The translations under genes were made by a program, and so were the position numbers. Of a stretch of DNA of 24,207 bases, positions 1 to 6,137 are shown piece by piece. The stretch's first letter is position 1. Every line of letters starts with the position of its first letter. The notes beneath the pieces were generated by a model, which worked only from the letters and a program-made list of their open reading frames with translations, did not search any database and was not told the origin of the DNA. Origin of the DNA: an uncultured Bacteroidales bacterium (GTDB taxonomy: Bacteria > Bacteroidota > Bacteroidia > Bacteroidales > F082); contig CALBNP010000218.1 in assembly GCA_937896505.1 (NCBI GenBank), positions 1-24,207 on the forward strand, in the 5' to 3' direction.

Positions 1-713
1 ATGTTACGATATTTGCCCTTTTCGAGTTCGGCAGCTTCCACCTTATAAGTATTGGAGAAGAGTTCCCAAGTGTCGGCATAATGGAAACCAGCATCCAGAA
101 CGGTGCGGTTAGCCTTGATGACTTGATCCTTGCCCTTGAATTTGGTTTCGAAGTATGCGTAAACGGTATCCAGATTGCGGTTGAACAGATACATCACGAT
201 ACCGAGAGCGAACATGTTCTTCGACTTCAGCATCGATTTCTGGTCCATACCGAAATCCTTCAGGGCTTCCTTGGTCAGTTCCGAGATAGGAGCCTTGACG
301 ACTTGATAGTCGGCGAGCGTGCCATCGACGGTTGGGTCGGCGGCATAGCCAGCCTTTTCGAGAGCCTTGTCGGTGATGGAGTCGGAATCGACGATGATGA
401 TGGTACCAGGACGGAGCCAACGCATGTTGGCCTTGATGGAAGCAGGATTCATTGCAACCAAAACGTCGCAGAGGTCGCCGGTAGTATGAACTGGTTTGTG
501 TCCGAAATGCACTTGGAAGCCAGAAACGCCTGCAACCGAGCCTTGTGGAGGACGGATTTCAGCCGGGTAGTCCGGGAAGGTAGCAAAGTCGTTTCCAGCA
601 AATGCTGTTGAATCCGAGAAGAGGTTTCCCGTGAGTTGCATACCATCGCCCGAGTCGCCCGAAAAACGGATGACCACGTGTTCCATGGCTACAACCTTAC
701 TTTTTGCTGTCAT
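1..713 (-). CDS. korA: 2-oxoacid:ferredoxin oxidoreductase, fused gamma/alpha subunit (partial)
   Basis: The reading frame starts at the ATG at 713-711 and stays open to the window edge, giving 237 codons of the N-terminus. The motif FSGDSGDGMQLTG (about residues 17-29) and a following PDYPAEIRPPQGSVAGVSGFQ-type stretch are characteristic of the gamma domain of 2-oxoacid:ferredoxin oxidoreductases. In Bacteroidota this domain is commonly fused ahead of the alpha domain (about 600 residues in total), which would lie beyond position 1. The enzyme decarboxylates a 2-oxoacid, usually 2-oxoglutarate, to the acyl-CoA and reduces ferredoxin in the cytoplasm. A ferredoxin gene diverges from it about 230 bases away, which fits. 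Substrate choice (2-oxoglutarate or a branched-chain oxoacid) cannot be settled from this fragment. A promoter lies just upstream at 750-783. Confidence 0.9.
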   Translation of the reverse strand, partial: MTAKSKVVAMEHVVIRFSGDSGDGMQLTGNLFSDSTAFAGNDFATFPDYPAEIRPPQGSVAGVSGFQVHFGHKPVHTTGDLCDVLVAMNPASIKANMRWLRPGTIIIVDSDSITDKALEKAGYAADPTVDGTLADYQVVKAPISELTKEALKDFGMDQKSMLKSKNMFALGIVMYLFNRNLDTVYAYFETKFKGKDQVIKANRTVLDAGFHYADTWELFSNTYKVEAAELEKGKYRN

Positions 714-749
714 ATTTTAATGATTTTAGAATTATTGCTTTTTAGGCTG

Positions 750-783
750 CAAAGGTAAGTATTAATATGGTGCAAATGACAAA
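750..783 (-). promoter_or_regulatory. Bacteroidota-type promoter for the korA-like gene
   Basis: Read on the minus strand there is a perfect TACCTTTG (TAnnTTTG -7 box) at 757-750. A TTTG at 783-780 sits 22 bases further upstream, slightly beyond the usual 19-21 base spacing. The box is 36 bases from the ATG. Confidence 0.55.
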
Positions 784-872
784 GAACGACTATTTTATTT
801 TAAGGACACCATCCCGATAGTTTAGACTGATTCTAAATTAGAGAAACGTGACGCTATTTTGACAAGTTGTAG

Positions 873-880
873 TATTTTTG
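873..880 (+). promoter_or_regulatory. -7 promoter box for the ferredoxin gene
   Basis: TATTTTTG matches TAnnTTTG and lies 65 bases before the ferredoxin ATG. No convincing -33 TTTG is seen at the right spacing, so the call rests on the -7 box and its position. Confidence 0.5.
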
Positions 881-945
881 CGGCACCTACGAAAGTAGAA
901 GTAAAAGAGAAATCAACTAATAATTAATTTAAAAAATCAGACATT

Positions 946-1113
946 ATGGCTTACAAAATCACAGACAGCTGTGTCGCTTGCGGCACTTGCATCGATGAAT
1001 GCCCAGTGGGCGCTATTTCAGAAGGCGACATCTATGTAATTGATGCAGATTCATGCGTTGGTTGCGGTACTTGCGCTGGCGCTTGCCCAAACGAAGCAAT
1101 CGTTGAAGACTAA
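946..1113 (+). CDS. 2[4Fe-4S] ferredoxin, clostridial type
   Basis: This 55-residue gene is complete. Two CxxCxxCxxxCP motifs place cysteines at 9, 12, 15, 19 and at 37, 40, 43, 47, the full set for two [4Fe-4S] clusters. The protein is a small soluble cytoplasmic electron carrier of the clostridial/bacterial type. Length and spacing are canonical, with no extension or lost ligand. The ATG at 946 is the only sensible start, since it gives the normal 8-residue lead to the first cysteine. The gene stands alone between its own promoter box (873) and a strong terminator (1146), and diverges from the korA-like oxidoreductase. It is a natural acceptor for that enzyme, although the pairing is inferred from position. 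Confidence 0.97.
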   Translation: MAYKITDSCVACGTCIDECPVGAISEGDIYVIDADSCVGCGTCAGACPNEAIVED

Positions 1114-1145
1114 TCAGTTTTTCTTAATTGCATTAAAAGTGAAAG

Positions 1146-1173
1146 AGCCTGTCGAAAAAACAGGCTTTTTTTG
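1146..1173 (+). terminator. Rho-independent terminator after ferredoxin
   Basis: Stem AGCCTGT/ACAGGCT (1146-1152 with 1160-1166) with a 7-base A-rich loop is followed by an uninterrupted T run. Confidence 0.9.
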
Positions 1174-1222
1174 TTTTTCAACACTTTTTCCAACTTTTTT
1201 AGAAGTTTGGCAAATTATTTGC

Positions 1223-1230
1223 TACTTTTG
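1223..1230 (+). promoter_or_regulatory. -7 promoter box of lipoprotein unit 1
   Basis: TACTTTTG matches TAnnTTTG, 85 bases ahead of the ATG at 1316. The equivalent box in the second unit is at 2226, in the same relative place, which supports both. Confidence 0.55.
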
Positions 1231-1375
1231 CGGTCGTTCTGAAAAAGGAACACAAGAGAAAAGACCATTTAACAACACATTAAACAACACAATTATTAAC
1301 TTAAAACTTTAAAAAATGAAAAAATTAGCATTGGCACTCGTGTGCCTCGTCAGCGTTGCTTTCTTTGCAAGCTGC
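1223..1375 (+). repeat. Conserved promoter-leader-signal block, copy 1
   Basis: The stretch from the -7 box through the 85-base leader to the lipobox cysteine codon is closely repeated at 2226-2384. Shared leader pieces include GGAACACAA and CACATTAAACAACACAA followed by TTATTAACTTAAAA. The similarity drops sharply after the cysteine codon. Confidence 0.8.
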
Positions 1376-2110
1376 GGAAAAGAAGGTGGAGATCCAACAA
1401 TTAACTTTACTACAGGCGAAGGTTACATCTCGTCAGACGACACCGTCGCTGCCGATACTCCTTTCTTGTTTGGCATCCAAGCCAAATCGAACCCAACCAC
1501 TAAAGAACTCTTAACCGATTGCTACATCCAAATCTTCAATGGCGACCATAGATATTGGGACACTGTGGTTCAGAACATCAACAGAGACCAATTCAATTTC
1601 GATGGCATGGTCGCTCTTCCTGAAGGCGTTTACACAATTTCCGCATCAGTCCGCAACACCGCTGAAAAGTCTGCTGAATGCAGAATGACCATCACCAGCG
1701 TTTCCATTGACATCCCTTTGATCACCACACCTGTCAAGTGGGTCAGAAAAGGCGCTAACATTATCGAAGGTGCAGAACAAATCGAAGCTCTCGGTCTTAA
1801 ATGGTCAGGCAGCCACAAGGAAATTTTCGCTACCCTTGAACCATTTGCTGGTTATTTGCTCTACAAAGTCAACGCCAATTGGGACGACATCAAGACTATC
1901 AAAGACGAAGCTGAACTGTTCCAAACTGTTGCAGAAACCTCACTTCCTATCTCAGAATTCCGCGAAATCACTACTGCTCACAGCGATGATTATGATGTAA
2001 TTCTTGGCACCGTCACCGATGGCGAAATGCACCTCATCCACATCACTCACTGCGCTGTTGAAACTGGCGACTATGGCACTCAACTCACCATCACTGGCGA
2101 AGCCAAATAA
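1316..2110 (+). CDS. Lipoprotein of unknown function, paralogue 1
   Basis: This 264-residue protein begins with a lipoprotein signal peptide: two lysines, a hydrophobic core, and a lipobox ending FASC with the lipidated Cys at residue 20. The mature start CGKEGGD is acidic and charged, resembling the Bacteroidota signal for export to the outer surface, so an outer-membrane surface location is plausible but inferred. The rest looks beta-rich and no known family was recognised. The C-terminal half (WVRKG...GLKW...HLIHI...YGTQLTITGEAK) aligns by eye with the next gene (WYRWG...GLYW...HLIYI...YGYPMTVTGQAKY), so the two are diverged paralogues. The gene forms its own transcription unit with a promoter box at 1223 and a terminator at 2134. 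Confidence 0.85.
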   Translation: MKKLALALVCLVSVAFFASCGKEGGDPTINFTTGEGYISSDDTVAADTPFLFGIQAKSNPTTKELLTDCYIQIFNGDHRYWDTVVQNINRDQFNFDGMVALPEGVYTISASVRNTAEKSAECRMTITSVSIDIPLITTPVKWVRKGANIIEGAEQIEALGLKWSGSHKEIFATLEPFAGYLLYKVNANWDDIKTIKDEAELFQTVAETSLPISEFREITTAHSDDYDVILGTVTDGEMHLIHITHCAVETGDYGTQLTITGEAK

Positions 2111-2133
2111 TCGAATCAATTATCAACAACAGG

Positions 2134-2162
2134 AAAAGGCATCCGTTTCGGGTGCCTTTTTT
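2134..2162 (+). terminator. Terminator of lipoprotein unit 1
   Basis: A 12-base stem AAAAGGCATCCG/CGGGTGCCTTTT with a TTT loop (one G-T pair) runs into a T tract. The identical hairpin follows the next gene at 3165-3193. Confidence 0.9.
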
Positions 2163-2225
2163 GGTTATTGAAAGGTTTTTACATTGCTTTTTTCAAACTT
2201 TTAAAAATCAAGCAAATAAAATTGC

Positions 2226-2233
2226 TATTTTTG
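2226..2233 (+). promoter_or_regulatory. -7 promoter box of lipoprotein unit 2
   Basis: TATTTTTG matches TAnnTTTG and sits 91 bases before the ATG at 2325, mirroring the box at 1223 in the first unit. Confidence 0.55.
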
Positions 2234-2384
2234 CAGCCGCTCTGAGAAGAGGAACACAAAAGAAAGACATCAAAACAAACACATTAAACAACACAAGTTA
2301 TTAACTTAAAATTTTCAAAAAAAAATGAAAAGACTTGCATTAGCACTTTTGTGCATTGTCAGCGTTGCATCTTTTGCAAGCTGC
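2226..2384 (+). repeat. Conserved promoter-leader-signal block, copy 2
   Basis: This is the second copy of the block at 1223-1375. It holds the same order of elements: -7 box, GGAACACAA, the ACATTAAACAACACAA string, TTATTAACTTAAAA, an A-run, then a signal peptide coding stretch that is almost codon-for-codon the same. Confidence 0.8.
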
Positions 2385-3146
2385 AACAAGAACAAGGATG
2401 ACAATCCAAAGAACCCTTCAATCTCAGTTTACGCACCAACCACAGACTTCGTTCAAGACGGTGCAACAGTAGATTATTTAGCAGACAGCATCAAGTATGG
2501 CTTCAAAATGGCTTCAAATGCTGACAGCCAAAAGGAACTCGCTTCATTAAGAGTTGTTATTACTATTAATTCAGTTGAGAACGAATTGGCAAACATCCAG
2601 CTCAGCGGCACAACGTACACCTACACTGGCAGCTTCTCTTTTGGCATTAAAGAAATCATCCGCAATGCTGTCATTACTGCTACCGTTACAGATGCTGATA
2701 ACAACACTGCTACAACATCTATTGCTCTCCACGTTGACATCACCGATTCAGAACTTGAAGTGACAAATTTCGAATGGTACAGATGGGGCGATCACGAACA
2801 GCATGGCCTTGAAGAATTTGGCCTTTACTGGGACAAAAACAGGAACGCCGTCATTGTTCCAACTGACGGCACAGGACTTTTCACTGGTTTCACAAAAGAA
2901 GAATGGGATGCTGTAACTACTAAAAGCCAAAAAATTGCTTTCATGCTCAATGCAATTGATAGCCCACAACACACGGCCAGCGAATACACAGGTATTTCAA
3001 CAAACGGCAGTGGTCCTGTCCGAGACGTCATTCTCACCATTACCGCTGATGGTTGCGGCCACCTGATTTACATCGACAAAATCCAATTCGGTGAATATGG
3101 CACATACGGTTACCCAATGACTGTCACTGGCCAAGCTAAATACTAA
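2325..3146 (+). CDS. Lipoprotein of unknown function, paralogue 2
   Basis: This 273-residue protein starts with a signal peptide almost identical to that of the preceding gene, with lipobox FASC and Cys20. The mature start CNKNKDDN is acid- and lysine-rich, like Bacteroidota surface-export signals. Residues about 30-145 look like a beta-sandwich (alternating hydrophobic strands, many Thr/Val), and about 150-273 match the C-terminal region of paralogue 1. No characterised family was recognised. The stop is followed by the same leader-like string and the same terminator as paralogue 1, so the whole transcription unit, not just the coding region, appears duplicated. Surface exposure and function are inferred only. 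Confidence 0.85.
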   Translation: MKRLALALLCIVSVASFASCNKNKDDNPKNPSISVYAPTTDFVQDGATVDYLADSIKYGFKMASNADSQKELASLRVVITINSVENELANIQLSGTTYTYTGSFSFGIKEIIRNAVITATVTDADNNTATTSIALHVDITDSELEVTNFEWYRWGDHEQHGLEEFGLYWDKNRNAVIVPTDGTGLFTGFTKEEWDAVTTKSQKIAFMLNAIDSPQHTASEYTGISTNGSGPVRDVILTITADGCGHLIYIDKIQFGEYGTYGYPMTVTGQAKY

Positions 3147-3164
3147 ACGATTATCAACAACAGG

Positions 3165-3193
3165 AAAAGGCATCCGTTTCGGGTGCCTTTTTT
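3165..3193 (+). terminator. Terminator of lipoprotein unit 2
   Basis: The 12-base stem with TTT loop (3165-3176 with 3180-3191) and T run are identical to the hairpin at 2134-2160. The bases just upstream of the stem (ATTATCAACAACAGG) are also nearly identical in the two copies. Confidence 0.9.
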
Positions 3194-3232
3194 CGTTTCC
3201 ACCAAATGCCAAAACAATATTTTCCAGCGTTT

Positions 3233-3264
3233 TTTGCTCAGAATAGTTTTTTTCCATATTTTCG
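3233..3264 (+). promoter_or_regulatory. Promoter of the small membrane protein gene
   Basis: TTTG at 3233-3236 and TATTTTCG at 3257-3264 are separated by exactly 20 bases, the preferred Bacteroidota spacing; the -7 box differs from consensus in one base. The predicted transcript starts at about 3270, which rules out the TTG at 3269 as the start codon and favours the ATG at 3296. Confidence 0.65.
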
Positions 3265-3295
3265 CTGATTGAAATGTGTTCAATACTATAAAAAC

Positions 3296-3781
3296 ATGAT
3301 TTTCAAAGAAGAAGAAAGAATACATATTCCACCAAAGTGGATAGTTATTTGGGCAATTGCTTTTGCAACAATCTTCATATTAGCAATTACTACTGGAAAC
3401 CACCGAAAAATTGATGGTTTTTTCATCAAATATGAAGTAGGTCTTGACACTGTGTGTTTGAGAAATTACTCAATCGGAAATCATTGCACTATATGGGATA
3501 CTATTTGGCTTTCAGGTCCTGTTGAACTTGTAGAAAACAAACAGAATTTCGATCAATGGAATCATACATGCAAGCCTAATGAGCATCAAATCTATCACAT
3601 TGATTGTCCATATTATATGTTCAAGAAAGCCAACAACGATACGATTGTTGTCATCAAAGATGGTTATGTATTGAAATTCATACTTCCTAATCCTGAAGAC
3701 CAGAAACGGGATTTTCCGCCTAAGAGCTTTTCCGAATTCAAGGAGAACGCAGAGAAAGCCTTAAAGGATCTGTATGAATGA
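3296..3781 (+). CDS. Small single-span membrane protein, unknown function
   Basis: From the ATG at 3296 this gives 161 residues. A short charged cytoplasmic N-terminus (FKEEERIHIPPK) is followed by one hydrophobic helix (about residues 15-33, WIVIWAIAFATIFILAITT). The remaining 125 residues are polar, probably exported or periplasmic, with scattered Cys residues (TVCLRNY, NHCTIWD, HTCKPN, HIDCPYY) that could form disulfides. No known family was recognised. An in-frame TTG nine codons earlier is open but coincides with the predicted transcription start, so it was not used. The gene forms a single unit between a good promoter (3233-3264) and a perfect 11-base terminator (3785), so it looks expressed and intact. 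It does not resemble the two lipoproteins before it. Confidence 0.75.
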   Translation: MIFKEEERIHIPPKWIVIWAIAFATIFILAITTGNHRKIDGFFIKYEVGLDTVCLRNYSIGNHCTIWDTIWLSGPVELVENKQNFDQWNHTCKPNEHQIYHIDCPYYMFKKANNDTIVVIKDGYVLKFILPNPEDQKRDFPPKSFSEFKENAEKALKDLYE

Positions 3782-3784
3782 CAA

Positions 3785-3818
3785 TTTTGGGGCGGTTTTT
3801 GCCGCCCCAAAAGTTTTT
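3785..3818 (+). terminator. Terminator of the small membrane protein gene
   Basis: A perfect 11-base stem TTTTGGGGCGG/CCGCCCCAAAA (3785-3795 with 3802-3812) starts just after the stop codon and is followed by GTTTTT. Confidence 0.92.
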
Positions 3819-3828
3819 CCATTCAACG

Positions 3829-3878
3829 AGAAAACCGACCTAATGTAGGTTCAAAACAATACATTTGGTCGGTTTTCT
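3829..3878 (-). terminator. Long hairpin between convergent genes, probable terminator of the GH2 operon
   Basis: AGAAAACCGACCTAATGTA at 3829-3847 pairs with 3860-3878 over 19 bases with one mismatch, around a 12-base loop. Read on the minus strand it ends in GGTCGGTTTTCT, so the T-rich tail is inside the stem. It lies 16 bases after the GH2 stop codon. Confidence 0.7.
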
Positions 3879-3894
3879 AATATTTTCAGACGGA

Positions 3895-5706
3895 TTATTC
3901 CGCCAAGGCGTGACTAATCTTTCTATTGATTTCGAATAGACGTTTCTCATTCAGCTTAATGACTTTGCGGTCGTAGGTCATCAGGCCGTTGAGTTCCGTT
4001 TCGCAGTCGGTGGTTTGGGTATAGACCGCAGCCGAGAAGCCTTGGGGAATCATCTTGTATAAAGTGTTGGCATATTCGACGTATGTATCGGTGACTTTTT
4101 CTTCGGTATCGAATTCCACATAGCCCCAGCCTTGGTCTTTCACCCAAGTGTGGCCATCAACCTTGCGGCCAATGCCACCATATTCACCCAAAACCGTAGC
4201 GCGGGTCGGATCGTAAAGCACCATTTTAGGGTCGGGATAATGGTGTAAATCAAGAATATCGCCGGTGAGATAGAAGTTGCCGCCCGAAGCCGGATTCACC
4301 AAACGTGTCGGGTCGAGTTTCTTGGTCATCTCAACGATTTCCACAGTCTTGAATTGTCCCCACGATTCGTTGAACGGCACCCAAACACCAATGCAAGGCT
4401 GCGATTTCAAAGCGGTAATGATTTCCGTCCATTCCTTTTTGTAATTCTCTTCCGATTCCACAGAACGCACACTTTCGGAGCCTTTGAAATATTCTGTGGT
4501 GTTCCAGCCCGGACCACGGTCGCCGCTCGGCATATCCTGCCAGACGATGATACCGAGACGGTCGCAATGATAATACCAGCGTGCCGGTTCCACCTTGACA
4601 TGCTTACGAATCATATTGAAGCCGAAGTCCTTGGTTTTCTGCACATCAAAGGCCAAGGCCTCATCGGTAGGCGCTGTGTAAAGTCCATCGGGCCACCAAC
4701 CTTGGTCGAGCGGACCGAAATGGAAAATAGGTTTGCCGTTCAAGGTCAGACGGACAATGCCGCTATCGTCGCGTTGCGTGCCGAAGCTGCGCATGGCGAA
4801 ATAACTGTCAACGACATCAATCGTTTTTCCTTTACGCAAGACTTTGACTTTCAAGTCATAAAGGAAAGGATGGTCGGGTGTCCACAGCAAGAAGTTTTCA
4901 GGCATATTCACCTCAACAGGCTGTCCGTTAATCGACTTGCTTTCTGCCACCTTCTCGCCTCCGTAACTCACTTCAACCCAATATAAATCATCGGCAGACG
5001 GATTCGAGAAATCGACCTCGACCTTCACTGTTGCCTTATCCAAATCGGGCGTTGTGTTAATCGTTTTGATGTAAGCCTCTGGAACAGGCTCAAGCCACAC
5101 CGTTTGCCAGATACCCGTCACCGAGGTATAGAAAATTCCCGATGGATTGGTAACCTGCTTTCCGCGAGGGATATAACTCTTGTCGGTCGGGTCCCAAACG
5201 CGGACCACCAACTTATTGTTTTTCCCCGACAGCACCTGCGTAATGTCGAATGTGAAAGGCGCATAACCACCCGTGTGCGAACCGACTTTAATGTCGTTCA
5301 CCCATACATCCGTCATCCAATCGACAGCACCAAAATGTAGCAAGAGACGGTTGTTTTTCCATTCGTTCGGAATGGAAAAAGTTCTTTCATACCACAAGGC
5401 ACTATCTTGACCTACGGTCTTTTGCACACCCGACAAAGACGATTCGATGCAAAACGGCACCAAGATATCACCATCGTAAACTGATGGTGTTTTTTCCCCT
5501 TTCGGCGTGATGGCGTATTGCCAAAGGCCATTCAAGTTTTGCCAGTCGGGGCGCACCATCAGCGGACGTGGGTATTCAGGCAAGACATTGCTGGGCGAAA
5601 CTTGTGAAGCCCAATCCGTCTTGATACGGTCGCCAGCCGGAGCATATCGTTCAATAACCGCCGTTGAAAACAGCATCGCTAATAAAATCAAAGCGTTGTA
5701 TTTCAT
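3895..5706 (-). CDS. Secreted glycoside hydrolase family 2 enzyme
   Basis: This 603-residue protein has an N-terminal signal-like hydrophobic stretch (residues 4-17), suggesting export to the periplasm. The domain order is that of GH2: a jelly-roll sugar-binding domain (about 45-210, with WYERTFSIP and HFGAVDWMTDVWVND), an immunoglobulin-like domain (about 215-308), then a TIM barrel (about 310-600). In the barrel, Glu447 in VPFNESWGQ is the likely acid/base and Glu508 in VLGEYGG the likely nucleophile, so it looks active. Other hallmarks are NMIRKHVKVEP and VWQDMPSGD. The family includes beta-galactosidases, beta-glucuronidases and beta-mannosidases; the substrate cannot be read here. The gene follows the YbjN-like gene by 12 bases, so it appears cotranscribed with the kinase-AAA+ genes. 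No SusC/SusD pair is nearby, which is unusual for a Bacteroidota glycosidase. Confidence 0.92.
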   Translation of the reverse strand: MKYNALILLAMLFSTAVIERYAPAGDRIKTDWASQVSPSNVLPEYPRPLMVRPDWQNLNGLWQYAITPKGEKTPSVYDGDILVPFCIESSLSGVQKTVGQDSALWYERTFSIPNEWKNNRLLLHFGAVDWMTDVWVNDIKVGSHTGGYAPFTFDITQVLSGKNNKLVVRVWDPTDKSYIPRGKQVTNPSGIFYTSVTGIWQTVWLEPVPEAYIKTINTTPDLDKATVKVEVDFSNPSADDLYWVEVSYGGEKVAESKSINGQPVEVNMPENFLLWTPDHPFLYDLKVKVLRKGKTIDVVDSYFAMRSFGTQRDDSGIVRLTLNGKPIFHFGPLDQGWWPDGLYTAPTDEALAFDVQKTKDFGFNMIRKHVKVEPARWYYHCDRLGIIVWQDMPSGDRGPGWNTTEYFKGSESVRSVESEENYKKEWTEIITALKSQPCIGVWVPFNESWGQFKTVEIVEMTKKLDPTRLVNPASGGNFYLTGDILDLHHYPDPKMVLYDPTRATVLGEYGGIGRKVDGHTWVKDQGWGYVEFDTEEKVTDTYVEYANTLYKMIPQGFSAAVYTQTTDCETELNGLMTYDRKVIKLNEKRLFEINRKISHALAE

Positions 5707-5718
5707 AAGTTTAGAATA

Positions 5719-6132
5719 TCATTCAACATCCGACATCTTTTGGACGAAATCGTGGGCCGCATTGATCATCGAATTCACTGCACGAGGCACCAGATCGACG
5801 ACTTCAGGCGTACTATCGAGAATCTGCTCGAAGCAAATCCACACGTTCATTTCCTCTTCGTTTCCATTTTCGCCATCGAAGGAATAAATGAGAGCCTTCA
5901 CCACCTTGTAGTCCAAGTTGATTTGGTTACAAGCTATGATGGCTTCGGCAAAATTATCATCGGTGACATCGAAAATTCCAGGAAGCGTAAGGCGGAAAAA
6001 AGAAGGGTCATTGGGGTCATCCCAAAGCAGGAAACTCCAATTTTCGAGAAAGAAACGCAAGCCAAATTCAGTTTTATCAGGCTCTATCTTATTCTCTTTC
6101 AAGAATTTTACGACTAATTCTTTTGCTGTCAT
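5719..6132 (-). CDS. YbjN / type III secretion chaperone-like small protein
   Basis: From the ATG at 6132 this gives 137 residues; a GTG at 6141 in frame overlaps the upstream stop and would add three. The pattern LENWSFLLWDDPNDPSFFRLTLPGIF, then an alpha-helical segment (AEAIIACNQINLDYKVVKALIY), an acidic linker (DGENGNEEE) and two C-terminal helices, resembles the YbjN-type fold shared with type III secretion chaperones. This assignment is by eye and moderate. Such proteins are small cytoplasmic binding partners whose clients are usually unknown. The gene lies 5 bases after the kinase-AAA+ stop, so tight co-expression is likely and a physical partnership is a reasonable inference. The protein is acidic and has no membrane segment. 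Confidence 0.7.
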   Translation of the reverse strand: MTAKELVVKFLKENKIEPDKTEFGLRFFLENWSFLLWDDPNDPSFFRLTLPGIFDVTDDNFAEAIIACNQINLDYKVVKALIYSFDGENGNEEEMNVWICFEQILDSTPEVVDLVPRAVNSMINAAHDFVQKMSDVE

Positions 6133-6137
6133 AACAC

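Noticed and set aside
3269..3295. TTG start nine codons upstream of the small membrane protein
   Set aside because: It coincides with the predicted transcription start of a well-spaced promoter, so it would have no leader; the ATG at 3296 is better.
4354..4986. 210-codon plus-strand frame
   Set aside because: Antisense to the catalytic barrel of the GH2 enzyme, whose motifs are unambiguous.
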